Source of the DNA: Ferroplasma acidiphilum
Lineage (GTDB): Archaea; Thermoplasmatota; Thermoplasmata; Thermoplasmatales; Thermoplasmataceae
Direction of reading: 5' to 3'
Length of the DNA: 64,000 nucleotides
Assembly: GCF_002078355.1 (NCBI RefSeq)
Contig: NZ_CP015363.1
Location: forward strand, 558,001 to 622,000
A model generated the notes under the pieces. It had not been told where the DNA came from. It saw only the letters and a program-made list of their open reading frames with translations, and ran no database searches. The position numbers and the translations under genes are program-made. This document shows positions 26,758 to 35,249 of the stretch, in pieces (position 1 is the first letter of the stretch; the number at the start of each line of letters is the position of its first letter).

Positions 26758-27690
26758 TTACAAGAAATTGATTATATGTTCAGACAGGGGAGTGGCTATA
26801 TCAATGGCAACATCGTTTCTATTTATTTCAGCTATAGACGTGTTAAAAAGTATCTGCATGTATTCAATTGTTCGAATTTTCGGGATAAATTGTGTAATGA
26901 CAAGATGTTTTTTCTCTATCTGAAAATAAGTGGTATCAATGTATATTCCACGTGACCCGGCCTTTTCCATTACCTTTCCCAGAATAGGATTATTTATTGT
27001 AATCCAGTAAAAATTCCCATCCCCGGGAATTTTCTCTATGCCAGGAAGCAATTCTAAGGGTTTCTCAGATATAACTGCCATCCTGAATTGCTTTTTATCA
27101 ATATAATCTGTTACGAGCCTGCCTATTGATCCTGATGATTCCAGATTATCCATTAATTTTCTATCATCATGCGCATCCCTGTGTATTCTGAATCTAATTA
27201 CACTTAAAGGGCGTATTTTAGAGAAATTAAGTAAAGTTGCCAGGGCACCGCTGGAAGGGTGAATCGATACATCAGCTACCAGTTTACTTCCAGAAGTTAC
27301 CGGAATAAAGGCATCGGTAACATTTTTTGAATACCTGTGCATATAGGAAAAAACTATATTCAACATGCCGTCGGATAAGTATGGACGGTGCATCATAACA
27401 GTAGGGATTGAATTTAAACTGGAAATGAATTCAAAAATTATGGGGAATTTCAATTTTTCCGTTATTGAGAAATAATTATCTATTTGCTGGAAAGCATCCG
27501 GATTAGGAACAAGCATGTGTTCAAAGGATTTATCTACAAATGTTTTTATGTATACATCATCTCCTTCTTTCCTGAAGAACAGTGTATAATCCTTGCCAAG
27601 GAGCTTAAGGTTCTGTGCCATAAACGAGTCAATATTTAGCTTAATGTGGCATTCCATATCATTTATACCGGTGGTTTCTGAAATCAACAT
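26758..27690 (-). CDS. Orphan protein (310 aa), unknown
   Basis: A 310-residue soluble protein beginning MLISETTGINDMECHIKLNIDSF. Stretches such as FPIIFEFISSLNSIPTVMMHRPYL, SGSKLVADVSIHPSSGALATLL and GSRGIYIDTTYFQIEKKHLVITQFIP suggest a mixed alpha/beta protein, perhaps two or three ligand-binding domains. No helix-turn-helix or enzymatic motif is certain. A Met at residue 12 is an alternative start, but a TATA-like TTTTTATAG about 28 bases before 27690 supports the longer form. It neighbours the acyl-CoA synthetase on the same strand, 102 bases downstream from it in the reading direction, and may be separate. Confidence 0.6.
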   Translation of the reverse strand: MLISETTGINDMECHIKLNIDSFMAQNLKLLGKDYTLFFRKEGDDVYIKTFVDKSFEHMLVPNPDAFQQIDNYFSITEKLKFPIIFEFISSLNSIPTVMMHRPYLSDGMLNIVFSYMHRYSKNVTDAFIPVTSGSKLVADVSIHPSSGALATLLNFSKIRPLSVIRFRIHRDAHDDRKLMDNLESSGSIGRLVTDYIDKKQFRMAVISEKPLELLPGIEKIPGDGNFYWITINNPILGKVMEKAGSRGIYIDTTYFQIEKKHLVITQFIPKIRTIEYMQILFNTSIAEINRNDVAIDIATPLSEHIINFL

Positions 27691-27792
27691 AATAAAGTAT
27701 TATATAATTCTATAAAAATATTTCATATGAAATTATATAATACATCACATAATTATATCAATACAATTATGAAATTATTAATTTTAGTAGTT

Positions 27793-29472
27793 TTAGAAAT
27801 CATATGTATAATTATCTTTAACTCCGTTATTTGCCCTTTCCAGTTCCAATTGTTTTAATTCCTTCCGCTTTATTTTGCCACTGATAGTTTTAGGCAATTC
27901 ATCTGTGAATTCTATTACTCTCGGGCACTTGTAGGCTGGAAGAAGAGTTTTTACTGTACTATGTATAGATTTCGCTGTTTCTTCACTTTTTACATATCCA
28001 TCTTTTAATATTACAAAGGCTTTGATCTTTTCGTATTTCATAGAATCTGGAATACCGATTACAGCAGACTCTAGAACAGCCTCATTTTTTATTATTGCAC
28101 TTTCCACTTCAAATGGGCCTACCCTGTAATCGGACGTTTTGATCACATCATCTGTCCTGCTAATAAAGTAGAAATATCCATTATCGTCAAAATATGCCTT
28201 GTCACCTGTTAAATAATAGCCATTCACGAAAACCGATGCATCCTTTTCCCTGTCCGAATATCCAAGGAAAAGGCCATATGTTCCCGAGTAATCGCCCACA
28301 GCTATATTTCCTATGTTTAACGGGTGGGTTATCAAATTCATATCATCATCCACAAGCACTAGGTTGTAAGATTTTAAAGGTTTTCCCATTGAACCCGGTA
28401 CCGGTTCTTCTCCTGCCAGGTTGGCAACCATAGCTGTTGATTCACTCTGCCCGTAAAAATCCCTTATTACAGTTCCATAGCGTTCTTTCCACTTGTTTAT
28501 TACTTCGCCATTGAGTGGCTCACCCGCACTCACGGTTTCCTTTAAATGCTTCAGTTCAATATTTAAATTTTTTAATGAGATGAACTGCCTCCATGCAGTA
28601 GGCGGTGCACAGAATGTGTTAACCTTATATCTGTCTATCAATTCCAGATACCTGGAAGAATTCAACCTGCCCCTGTAATCTATGGAAAGTACAGTGGCAC
28701 CTGCACACAGTGGCGCAAAAAAAGAACTCCATGCGAATTTTGCCCATCCGGGAGAACTGAGATTGTTGTGAATATACTCTGGCCTTATTCCTATTGCAGT
28801 AACGGTGCTTAACTGGCCTATGGGGTATAAAATCGAGCTATGCCTTACTGCCTTTGGCATGCCTGTAGTACCTGAGGTAAAATACTTAATGAATAAATCA
28901 TCCTTTCCAAGTTCCGCGGGTTCAGCATTTATCTCCATTTTGTATATTTCATCAAAGCTTATCCAGCCCTCCCTATTTCCTATTACCAGTTTTAAAGCTT
29001 CTGTGTTAAGTACATGTTCCAATTTTTCAGCGCTTGCCTCATCTGATATTATTACATCCGGGCTATCCTGGGAAAACCTGTAATTCAGCTCATACTCGGT
29101 TAAATTCGCTGCCGTCGGGATAACAATGAAGCCGGCTTTCAGTGCCCCCATCATTACAACCCACTGTTCAGGGATAGAGCCTGCCATAATGTATACACTT
29201 GAACCCTTATTTATGCCCTCTGCCCTGAGAAAATTAATAAACTGGTTATAGCTTTCATATAGTTTTCTGTATGATATTCTTCTCTCCTCGCCTGTGCCCT
29301 CATTAATATATATTATTGCATCTTTATCATTTCCGGCAAATAATTTTTCAAAAATTTCCGATACCCAGTTAAATGGTTCGTTAATTTTCAGGGATTTTAA
29401 TTCTCCCAGCATTGTATTCCTCCCTTTTGAATTGGAAAAAATAAATTTCTTATAAAAATCAATAAACTCCAT
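27793..29472 (-). CDS. AMP-forming acyl-CoA synthetase
   Basis: A 559-residue member of the ANL superfamily, close in layout to medium-chain acyl-CoA synthetases. The P-loop is YFTSGTTGMPKAVR (197-210), followed by RDFYGQSEST (A5), YLTGDKAYFDDNGY (A7), the hinge ISRTDDVIKTSDYRVGPFEVES (A8) and the catalytic Lys in PKTISGKIKRKEL (A10). It activates a fatty or organic acid with ATP and CoA. A TATA-like box centred near 29497 places the mRNA start at the ATG 29472. A second ATG at 29412 has a strong GGGAGG site six bases upstream, so either start, or both, may be used. Confidence 0.9.
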   Translation of the reverse strand: MEFIDFYKKFIFSNSKGRNTMLGELKSLKINEPFNWVSEIFEKLFAGNDKDAIIYINEGTGEERRISYRKLYESYNQFINFLRAEGINKGSSVYIMAGSIPEQWVVMMGALKAGFIVIPTAANLTEYELNYRFSQDSPDVIISDEASAEKLEHVLNTEALKLVIGNREGWISFDEIYKMEINAEPAELGKDDLFIKYFTSGTTGMPKAVRHSSILYPIGQLSTVTAIGIRPEYIHNNLSSPGWAKFAWSSFFAPLCAGATVLSIDYRGRLNSSRYLELIDRYKVNTFCAPPTAWRQFISLKNLNIELKHLKETVSAGEPLNGEVINKWKERYGTVIRDFYGQSESTAMVANLAGEEPVPGSMGKPLKSYNLVLVDDDMNLITHPLNIGNIAVGDYSGTYGLFLGYSDREKDASVFVNGYYLTGDKAYFDDNGYFYFISRTDDVIKTSDYRVGPFEVESAIIKNEAVLESAVIGIPDSMKYEKIKAFVILKDGYVKSEETAKSIHSTVKTLLPAYKCPRVIEFTDELPKTISGKIKRKELKQLELERANNGVKDNYTYDF

Positions 29473-29534
29473 AAATATGTAACATGCAAAAAAATATAAA
29501 TTTTATTATTGTTGTGAATAATATCAATATTTGC

Positions 29535-31271
29535 TTATTCGTCTGTCACCCCGCCTGTTGACTGGTATTCTTTTAATTTGTCCGTATGGTACCCTGTATT
29601 TATGGCTATAAAATAGATTGTAAGGCTCATTATGGCCATTATTATATAGTCATAGGGGAATGGTATTGCATTGATGCCAAGGGAACCATAATATGACATT
29701 ATTCCCAGTATAATACTGTAAACTACAATCCAGATTGAAGCCCTTATGTGTATGGATGCGGTTCTTCCAGACATCCTGTAAAGCAGATAGGGAGTCACTA
29801 AAATGGTAGCTGAAAAGAGCGCAAAATACTCTTCAAATGGCAATAATGAGAGGGCATAAATAATCCCTATAAATATGAAAATTACCCAGTATATAGCAGA
29901 AAATAGGGATGCTGATCTCATGTTAATATGGAAAGTCTCCCTCCCATAACGGCTAAGCAGGAATATTGGCAGCCCGCCATCGACTATTAATAAAAGAAGT
30001 GCCACCGTGCTCCATCCTGAAAAATAGACAAGCATTGAGGCTATTACGAATGCCAGAGGTGCCATAACTGTAAGGAAGGGAGTTTTAAATGGCCTTTCCA
30101 TTTCCGGTGCCGTTTTTCTTAACGAGGTGTTGGTAATTCCGGCAGCCAGATAGGCAAAAACTGTAAATGACGAATTAATTCCCACAAGGGCGTACCAGCT
30201 TGGGAAAGGAAGTAAAAACATGGCCCCTATTATGAAAGTTACAACCAGCGAAATCCATGGAGTCCTGAATCTTGGATGGATCTTCCCGAAAAATGCCGGG
30301 ATATAATTCATTTTTGCCATTCCATATAATGACCTGGCTGAAGATCCAACATATACTCCAAGAGTGGAAGCCGATGATACAACAGCTACTATAATAAGGA
30401 ATATGGAAAATCCTATAAGAAGGGTCTCATCGGTAGAATGGAAAGCATAGAAGAACGGGTTTGCAGACCATGTTGATGACAATAAGCCGCTCCAATCGCC
30501 TACAGGAACGCCTGCTGCTTTCCAGTTTACTGCACCGATAAATACAATCTGCAGCATAATATATGTCGCCATAGCAGCCAGCATGGCACTTATCATGCCA
30601 AGTGGAACAGACCTTTTTGGATTTTTGGTCTCCCCTGCATAGTCAAGCCCCTGCCTGAAACCTTCATAGGAGAATATAACTCCGGCTGGAACCATGGCAG
30701 CGAATACTGAGGATGGGCCATATGGAAGAAAGCCATGGGACAGTGCAAAAAAGTTCCTTGCATGGAATATGAATGCAAATACAAATATTATTGTCAGAAT
30801 AATAGCAGCCATTTTAAACCATGTCATTACAGCATTAGATTTCCCAAAGACGTTGACACCAGCATACTGAACTATAATAAATAATCCCAGAAGTGCCAGG
30901 GCAACTATTACGCCGAGTGGAGTTAGCAGGGCAACAGATGAGTTATAAATTCCCGGAACATAACTGCTGATAAATCCTGTAAGCGCAGCTGCTTCAACCG
31001 GTGGAGTAGCTATGGCACCGATCATATATGCCCAGCCAAGGTAGAAATTGCTCACAGGGCCATGGGAGAATTCGTTGAACCTTACCAGTGAACCGCTGTA
31101 AGGGAATAAAGTCCCCAGCTCACTGAATACAAGTGCCAGAATTATAAAGAATACTCCGGCTACAACCCATGTTAGTATTGATGCCGGGCCGGCATATGCA
31201 GGGCCAGCAAGAACTCCAAGCAGCCATCCGGATCCGACCATTCCACTGAAACTGATAAGAAATATGTCCAC
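29535..31271 (-). CDS. APC-family permease with a damaged start
   Basis: A 578-residue permease with about 13-14 hydrophobic segments. Helix 1 has SFSGMVGSGWLLG, the APC substrate-binding break, and YEGFRQGLDYAGETKNPKRSVP matches the helix-6 consensus. The first usable in-frame codon is the GTG at 31271, directly at the edge of helix 1. However, coding sequence clearly continues upstream in the same frame to about 31320 (reading SSVKLKKSLSSVDIF), without a start. A GTG at 31330, at the right distance from a TATA box, is in frame only if one base is added to the T4 run at 31322-31325. The gene may be frameshifted or use another start. Confidence 0.8.
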   Translation of the reverse strand: MDIFLISFSGMVGSGWLLGVLAGPAYAGPASILTWVVAGVFFIILALVFSELGTLFPYSGSLVRFNEFSHGPVSNFYLGWAYMIGAIATPPVEAAALTGFISSYVPGIYNSSVALLTPLGVIVALALLGLFIIVQYAGVNVFGKSNAVMTWFKMAAIILTIIFVFAFIFHARNFFALSHGFLPYGPSSVFAAMVPAGVIFSYEGFRQGLDYAGETKNPKRSVPLGMISAMLAAMATYIMLQIVFIGAVNWKAAGVPVGDWSGLLSSTWSANPFFYAFHSTDETLLIGFSIFLIIVAVVSSASTLGVYVGSSARSLYGMAKMNYIPAFFGKIHPRFRTPWISLVVTFIIGAMFLLPFPSWYALVGINSSFTVFAYLAAGITNTSLRKTAPEMERPFKTPFLTVMAPLAFVIASMLVYFSGWSTVALLLLIVDGGLPIFLLSRYGRETFHINMRSASLFSAIYWVIFIFIGIIYALSLLPFEEYFALFSATILVTPYLLYRMSGRTASIHIRASIWIVVYSIILGIMSYYGSLGINAIPFPYDYIIMAIMSLTIYFIAINTGYHTDKLKEYQSTGGVTDE

Positions 31272-31354
31272 AGAGGATAGGGATTTCTTTAATTTTACTG
31301 AACTATTTCCGTTATTCGTTATTTTATCACACCTTTTCGGATATTAAATCATGG

Positions 31355-31364
31355 ATATATAAAT
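31355..31364 (-). promoter_or_regulatory. TATA box of the second permease gene
   Basis: On the minus strand this reads ATTTATATAT. It is centred 29 bases before the GTG at 31330 and 88 bases before the GTG at 31271, so it fits a leaderless start at 31330 and not one at 31271. Confidence 0.45.
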
Positions 31365-31420
31365 ATGTTGCTTCCCTTCATGGACATTTTGTACATATTT
31401 ATCAATGAAACCGGCATTTA

Positions 31421-32686
31421 TCAACTCATTTTATAACCAGCAAGCATGGATTCTAAACCGTCATGCCCCTTTGTCAAAATTTCTCTATCTCCTTCAAGAA
31501 CCAGTTCTGCAGGGCGTGATAGGAGATTGTAGTTAGATGCCATGGAAGCCACATAGGCTCCTGCATCTGCAATGACCACGATATCTCCAACAGCTGGTTC
31601 AGGGATACTTATATCCTTTGCAATATAATCGGTGTTTTCACATACCTGCCCCACTATATCAAATCTGGAAGAGGATGTGTTCTCCCCATGCCCGGATAAT
31701 AATATGCCATGGCGTGCCCCATAAAGTGGAATCCTGATAAGTGTATTCATGCTTGCGTCTATTCCGATTAATTCCCTATCTGAATGTTTTATGGATGTCA
31801 CTTTAGAAAGCAATATTGCCGAATCAGCAACTATATACCTCCCCGGTTCAATTATCAAACGCGAATCTTTAAAATACCCCCGGTTATTTGAGGCCCTAAA
31901 ATTATCTGATATGTAACCTGCCGTTTTACCAATATCCAGTGCATGCTCATCTGATGTATATGGAACCCCGAAACCCCCTCCTATGTCAATGAAATCAAAG
32001 TCGATCCCTGTCCTGTCTGAAATTGTTTCCGCGATTTTAAAGAATAATCCACTAGATTCATTGAAAAATTCCGGTTCAAGTACATTGGAGCCTGTCATCA
32101 TATGAATACCAAAGTGTTTCACTCCTGCCTTTATTGCCGCAGAATAAGCTGATATTGCATCATCTACGGATATACCGAATTTAACGTTTTTGCCACCTGT
32201 TGTAATTCCAGGGAATTCACCCTTTCCTATTCCTGGATTAATCCTGAATGATACGGTTTCAGGAAGACTTCCCTTTAACAGACCCATCTGCCCTTCATGG
32301 TCAAAATTTATTGCTACTCCTTCCTCCTTTATCGTTCTCAGTTCCGTGCCTGAAAGGTTGTTAGGTGTCGCAATAATATCACGGCTTCCCAGTCCACACA
32401 TTATTGCCAGCTTCACTTCATTATAATTTGCCGCATCTATGCCAGTGCCTTCTTTGATTATCTGTGAAACTATGTATGGATTATAATTGGATTTTACTGC
32501 AAAATGAACTTTTATGTTAATACCATTGAAAGCATCCCTGATCCTGCGTATATTTTCCCTTACCCTTGCCATATTGTAGACAATAACAGGTGTCCCGTAG
32601 GCATCAGATATATTCTTTATGCTTTTTCCAGCAAATTCTGATACATCTGGAGACAATCCAGGATATAATTTTTTTATATTAACCAT
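31421..32686 (-). CDS. lysA: Diaminopimelate decarboxylase
   Basis: A 421-residue fold-type III PLP enzyme that makes L-lysine from meso-diaminopimelate. The PLP lysine is Lys65 in HFAVKSNYNP. The glycine-rich loop FIDIGGGFGVPY (about 213-224), EPGRYIVADSAILL and VCENTDYIA with IADAGAYVASMASNYN complete the signature, the Cys belonging to the active site across the dimer. The length is normal. No other lysine genes are in the window. It is divergent from the broken DsrE-like gene, with 285 bases between, where only a doubtful short frame is seen. Confidence 0.9.
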   Translation of the reverse strand: MVNIKKLYPGLSPDVSEFAGKSIKNISDAYGTPVIVYNMARVRENIRRIRDAFNGINIKVHFAVKSNYNPYIVSQIIKEGTGIDAANYNEVKLAIMCGLGSRDIIATPNNLSGTELRTIKEEGVAINFDHEGQMGLLKGSLPETVSFRINPGIGKGEFPGITTGGKNVKFGISVDDAISAYSAAIKAGVKHFGIHMMTGSNVLEPEFFNESSGLFFKIAETISDRTGIDFDFIDIGGGFGVPYTSDEHALDIGKTAGYISDNFRASNNRGYFKDSRLIIEPGRYIVADSAILLSKVTSIKHSDRELIGIDASMNTLIRIPLYGARHGILLSGHGENTSSSRFDIVGQVCENTDYIAKDISIPEPAVGDIVVIADAGAYVASMASNYNLLSRPAELVLEGDREILTKGHDGLESMLAGYKMS

Positions 32687-32989
32687 TATTTATGAAATGC
32701 ATACAGGTTTTTAAGGTTATTTTATCAGGCATATGCACGCCAACTGGAAAGCTGGAACTGCTTATTTCCCGGTTAACTCATAGTGGGCCCATTCAACCGG
32801 CCATCAGCATTACTATTATAGCCACGATAAATAACTATTCAGGTAAATTTTTTTCTGATAAGCCATAAATACACTTCCATAATTTCCTGTGCGATTTATA
32901 CGTTTGAATATGTATTTTTTGTTTCTTAAACGTTTAGTAGAGAATTATATAGGTGTGAATAATCACTCTCTATGGCAGAAAAGATGCTT

Positions 32990-32994
32990 ATAAT
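32990..32994. repeat. Target-site duplication, left copy
   Basis: ATAAT directly precedes the left end of the element; the same five bases follow its right end at 34245-34249. The interrupted coding sequence contains ATAAT once at this point. Confidence 0.85.
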
Positions 32995-33009
32995 AACTCG
33001 AGTTTTGCG
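32995..33009. repeat. IS left terminal inverted repeat
   Basis: AACTCGAGTTTTGCG, identical to the inverse complement of 34230-34244. Similarity continues weakly for about four bases (ATTT against TTTT). The repeat contains the palindrome CTCGAG. Confidence 0.9.
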
Positions 33010-33011
33010 AT

Positions 33012-34190
33012 TTAACTATTAATTGCACCTCCATAAATATTTCTTGTTGACCTGTATGGCTCTTCAATTGACTTCAGTATAGCATCCAGGAATGATCTCC
33101 CTTTATTCTCTATTGCTTTGAACAGATCTGTTAAAATGCTTATAGCCACTTGCTTATGCCTGGGTTCAGGTGTTCCTTTCCTGATTTTTAAATGGTTCCC
33201 CATGGAATTGATTGCAGAGATTTCGAGAAGCAGCTCACCCAGAAGGCTCATCTTCGCCGTACCAAGCAAAGTGGCATGTTTCCTCTGATAGAGATGCTTT
33301 AGCCCGTCCTGCTTTAATTCCTCATGGAATACTTCTATGTCCCATCTTCTCAGGTATTTCCCTATTATTGTTTTAACTTTCCAGTCTGTCCTGTTCGTAA
33401 CAAAGAACTTTAAAGAGTTTATTCTCCTTGATACTATTACTTTTACAATACCTGCATTTTTCATTCTGGTGGTTATTGCCTTCATGAAATATGTTTTTCC
33501 ATTTACTGTGTATGATTTCATAGATTTCAGATCAAGTGTATTTGCATAATCCCTCAGCCTGATCCATTTCCCATCAATGCATACTGTCCTGTTTGACTTT
33601 GCTTCACTTACGTAATCTTTTCCCATACTTTCAAGGAATTTTACCAGTTTTGATGAAAAGTACCAGGAATCAAATACAACTGTACTAAACCTCAATCCTG
33701 CACCCATAGCTTTTTTTATTGTATTTATCTGCAGGTCTATCTTCGAATCATCTGTTTTAAGTTCCATGGATAATGGGAATATCCCTTCATTGCCTGATAT
33801 TACAGAGGTAGTGTATTGCATACCATATACAGTTTTTCCCTGTGAATGGTCGTAGATCCACTGTGCTCCATCTATATGCTTTCCATTCCTCTGGAGTATT
33901 GTGTCATCCAGGGAGAGAACAGGACCAGAACAATTCCTGTTGATTAAGGAACATGATATATTGAATATGCCATCAGCAGGTATATTCCTTAAAAACCTGT
34001 TAAGGTTTGACTGGTTTGTATGTTCTACAAATATTCCATTTAAATGTGCTGATGACCTTGTTGAAGATGCTATTCCAGAGACTATGTACCTGCAGAATTG
34101 CCTGAACTGCCTCCTGCCAAATAATGGCCTGAATTCTAAAAGGAGTCTATTCAATACATCAGGTGAATCTACAACAGGTATATCGATCAT
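33012..34190 (-). CDS. IS4-superfamily DDE transposase
   Basis: A 392-residue transposase. The catalytic residues are Asp95 or Asp96 (LSLDDTILQ), Asp174 (VVFDSWYFSS) and Glu286. The last lies in a perfect YREK signature of the IS4 family, Tyr279-(2)-Arg282-(3)-Glu286-(6)-Lys293 in KYLRRWDIEVFHEELK. All motifs are intact and there is no frameshift, so the enzyme could be active. Only 2 bases separate its stop from the left inverted repeat, and about 40 bases lie before its start at the right end. Confidence 0.92.
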   Translation of the reverse strand: MIDIPVVDSPDVLNRLLLEFRPLFGRRQFRQFCRYIVSGIASSTRSSAHLNGIFVEHTNQSNLNRFLRNIPADGIFNISCSLINRNCSGPVLSLDDTILQRNGKHIDGAQWIYDHSQGKTVYGMQYTTSVISGNEGIFPLSMELKTDDSKIDLQINTIKKAMGAGLRFSTVVFDSWYFSSKLVKFLESMGKDYVSEAKSNRTVCIDGKWIRLRDYANTLDLKSMKSYTVNGKTYFMKAITTRMKNAGIVKVIVSRRINSLKFFVTNRTDWKVKTIIGKYLRRWDIEVFHEELKQDGLKHLYQRKHATLLGTAKMSLLGELLLEISAINSMGNHLKIRKGTPEPRHKQVAISILTDLFKAIENKGRSFLDAILKSIEEPYRSTRNIYGGAINS

Positions 34191-34229
34191 AATATTAAAT
34201 AGTGAAAATATAGATAAAATTTACCAAAA

Positions 34230-34244
34230 CGCAAAACTCGAGTT
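34230..34244. repeat. IS right terminal inverted repeat
   Basis: CGCAAAACTCGAGTT, the perfect inverse complement of the left end. Confidence 0.9.
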
Positions 34245-34249
34245 ATAAT
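34245..34249. repeat. Target-site duplication, right copy
   Basis: ATAAT, matching 32990-32994. The interrupted reading frame resumes at 34250. Confidence 0.85.
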
Positions 34250-34557
34250 AATCATATCTGGCGAGAAAGACAAGACGAAGGCAATGATAGGCCTTAACCT
34301 GGCAAATCACCTTAATGATGAGACAAGGGTAATACTATTCGGAGAGAGCGAAAAGCTTGCTGCATCAGGGGATGCTGACGTTACTGGATTGATCAAAAAA
34401 CTTCAGGAAAAGGGAGTTATACCCATTGCATGCAGTGGTTATGCAGAAAATAATTAAATAGATGGTATCCTGAAAGAAATGAAACTGGAAATTAAACCAA
34501 TATCCTCAGTAATAGCAGATTACGTTAAAAATGGATATACGCCAATTACTTTTTAAA

Positions 34558-34770
34558 TTAAATATCTATTGAAAAAATTTTTTTTCTTGATTTTTGCCCT
34601 GAAATTAGTTTTATTTTATAAAATTCAACATTATAATATGTTGCCAGCTGTTTCATGATATCATAGTTGGCCTTATTATTCTCCCTCGGGGCAGATGTAT
34701 ATATTTTTAATCTGTCGCCTTCAGACTCTATTCTATGTTTTCCGTTTACAACTATCACGTGAATTATCAA
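34558..34770 (-). CDS. DUF167 (YggU-type) protein, 70 aa
   Basis: A 70-residue protein matching the DUF167/YggU pattern: an initial strand with a basic patch, LKIYTSAPRENNKANYDIMKQLATYYNV (family consensus: ..P..GkAN..l...lA..l.v) and LISGQKSRKKIFSID (sG..sr.K...i). The family is widespread with no settled function. The start is a TTG at 34770, with a TATA-like TTATAAATA about 26 bases before it; an in-frame GTG at 34758 is the alternative. The gene is convergent with the dead DsrE-like gene, ending 1 base from it. Confidence 0.75.
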   Translation of the reverse strand: MIIHVIVVNGKHRIESEGDRLKIYTSAPRENNKANYDIMKQLATYYNVEFYKIKLISGQKSRKKIFSIDI

Positions 34771-34865
34771 TCAATAGAAATCATTTAATTATTTATAACA
34801 TTAACTTTGCCTGAATATATTCAACATAATAGCCAAAGATTAATATAAATACCAATTTCCCCTGT

Positions 34866-35246
34866 ATGTGTAGTGCAATATCTTTAGGTTACAGTGATTT
34901 AATTGATAGTTTCCGTGGCGGGAATCTCGATGGCGTTTATCTGGTAGTCGCAACCGTCATGTCATATACCGGCATAATCAGGGCAGTGGACAGCGATTCA
35001 ATAATAATGGATATCCCGCTCAAGTTTTACGCCGGGGACAACGTAATGTATACTCCCGTAATAATTGGAAGGGACGAAGTTCTTGAAATAAAGGAAGTAC
35101 CTATCAGCGGATACATAAAAATAAAAACAAAAAATGATGGAGAATTCGCAGGAGAAATTGAAACTGCCTTTTCAAACAGAATGGTGATTGACTCCAATGG
35201 GAAAAATATAATAGTGTACTACCAGGATTTTGTAAATATAGAATAA
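34866..35246 (+). CDS. Hypothetical beta-rich protein (126 aa)
   Basis: A 126-residue protein of alternating strands (VYLVVATVMSYTGIIRAV, SIIMDIPLKFYAGDNVMYT, YIKIKTKNDGEFAGEIETA), probably a small beta barrel or tandem of two. No family is recognised with confidence. It starts at an ATG about 25 bases after a TATA-like TTAATATAAATA, so it is leaderless. It is convergent with the PLD-family gene, 3 bases apart. Confidence 0.6.
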   Translation: MCSAISLGYSDLIDSFRGGNLDGVYLVVATVMSYTGIIRAVDSDSIIMDIPLKFYAGDNVMYTPVIIGRDEVLEIKEVPISGYIKIKTKNDGEFAGEIETAFSNRMVIDSNGKNIIVYYQDFVNIE

Positions 35247-35249
35247 ATC

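Larger units (their letters stand above)
32995..34244. mobile_element. Complete IS4-type insertion sequence, 1,250 bp
   Basis: The element is defined on both sides by perfect 15-base terminal inverted repeats (AACTCGAGTTTTGCG) and flanking 5-base duplications. It contains one transposase gene transcribed against the direction of the interrupted gene. Terminal repeats, duplication and full-length transposase indicate a recent, potentially active copy. The length and 5-base duplication resemble ISH3-like archaeal elements, but I cannot place it in a named group without a database. Confidence 0.93.
32972..34556 (+). pseudogene. DsrE-like protein gene, interrupted by an IS and a stop codon
   Basis: Removing the element at 32995-34244 and one copy of the 5-base duplication restores an uninterrupted frame from ATG 32972: MAEKMLIIIISGEKDKTKAM, then IGLNLANHL, VILFGESEKLAA, LIKKLQEKGVIPIACSGYAEN and, at the end, DYVKNGYTPITF before TAA 34554-34556. 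This is the DsrE/DsrF-like sulfur-carrier fold, about 109 codons in all, including the ACS loop with its Cys. A second lesion is an in-frame TAA at 34455-34457, about two thirds in. A TATA-like TTATATA at 32944-32950 stands about 25 bases before the ATG. The gene is dead in at least two ways. The DsrE family moves sulfane sulfur. Confidence 0.88.

Noticed and set aside
32692-32868. 58-codon plus-strand frame between lysA and the DsrE-like gene
   Set aside because: Starts at an ATG but has no ribosome site, no convincing composition and no partner; it overlaps the lysA promoter region.
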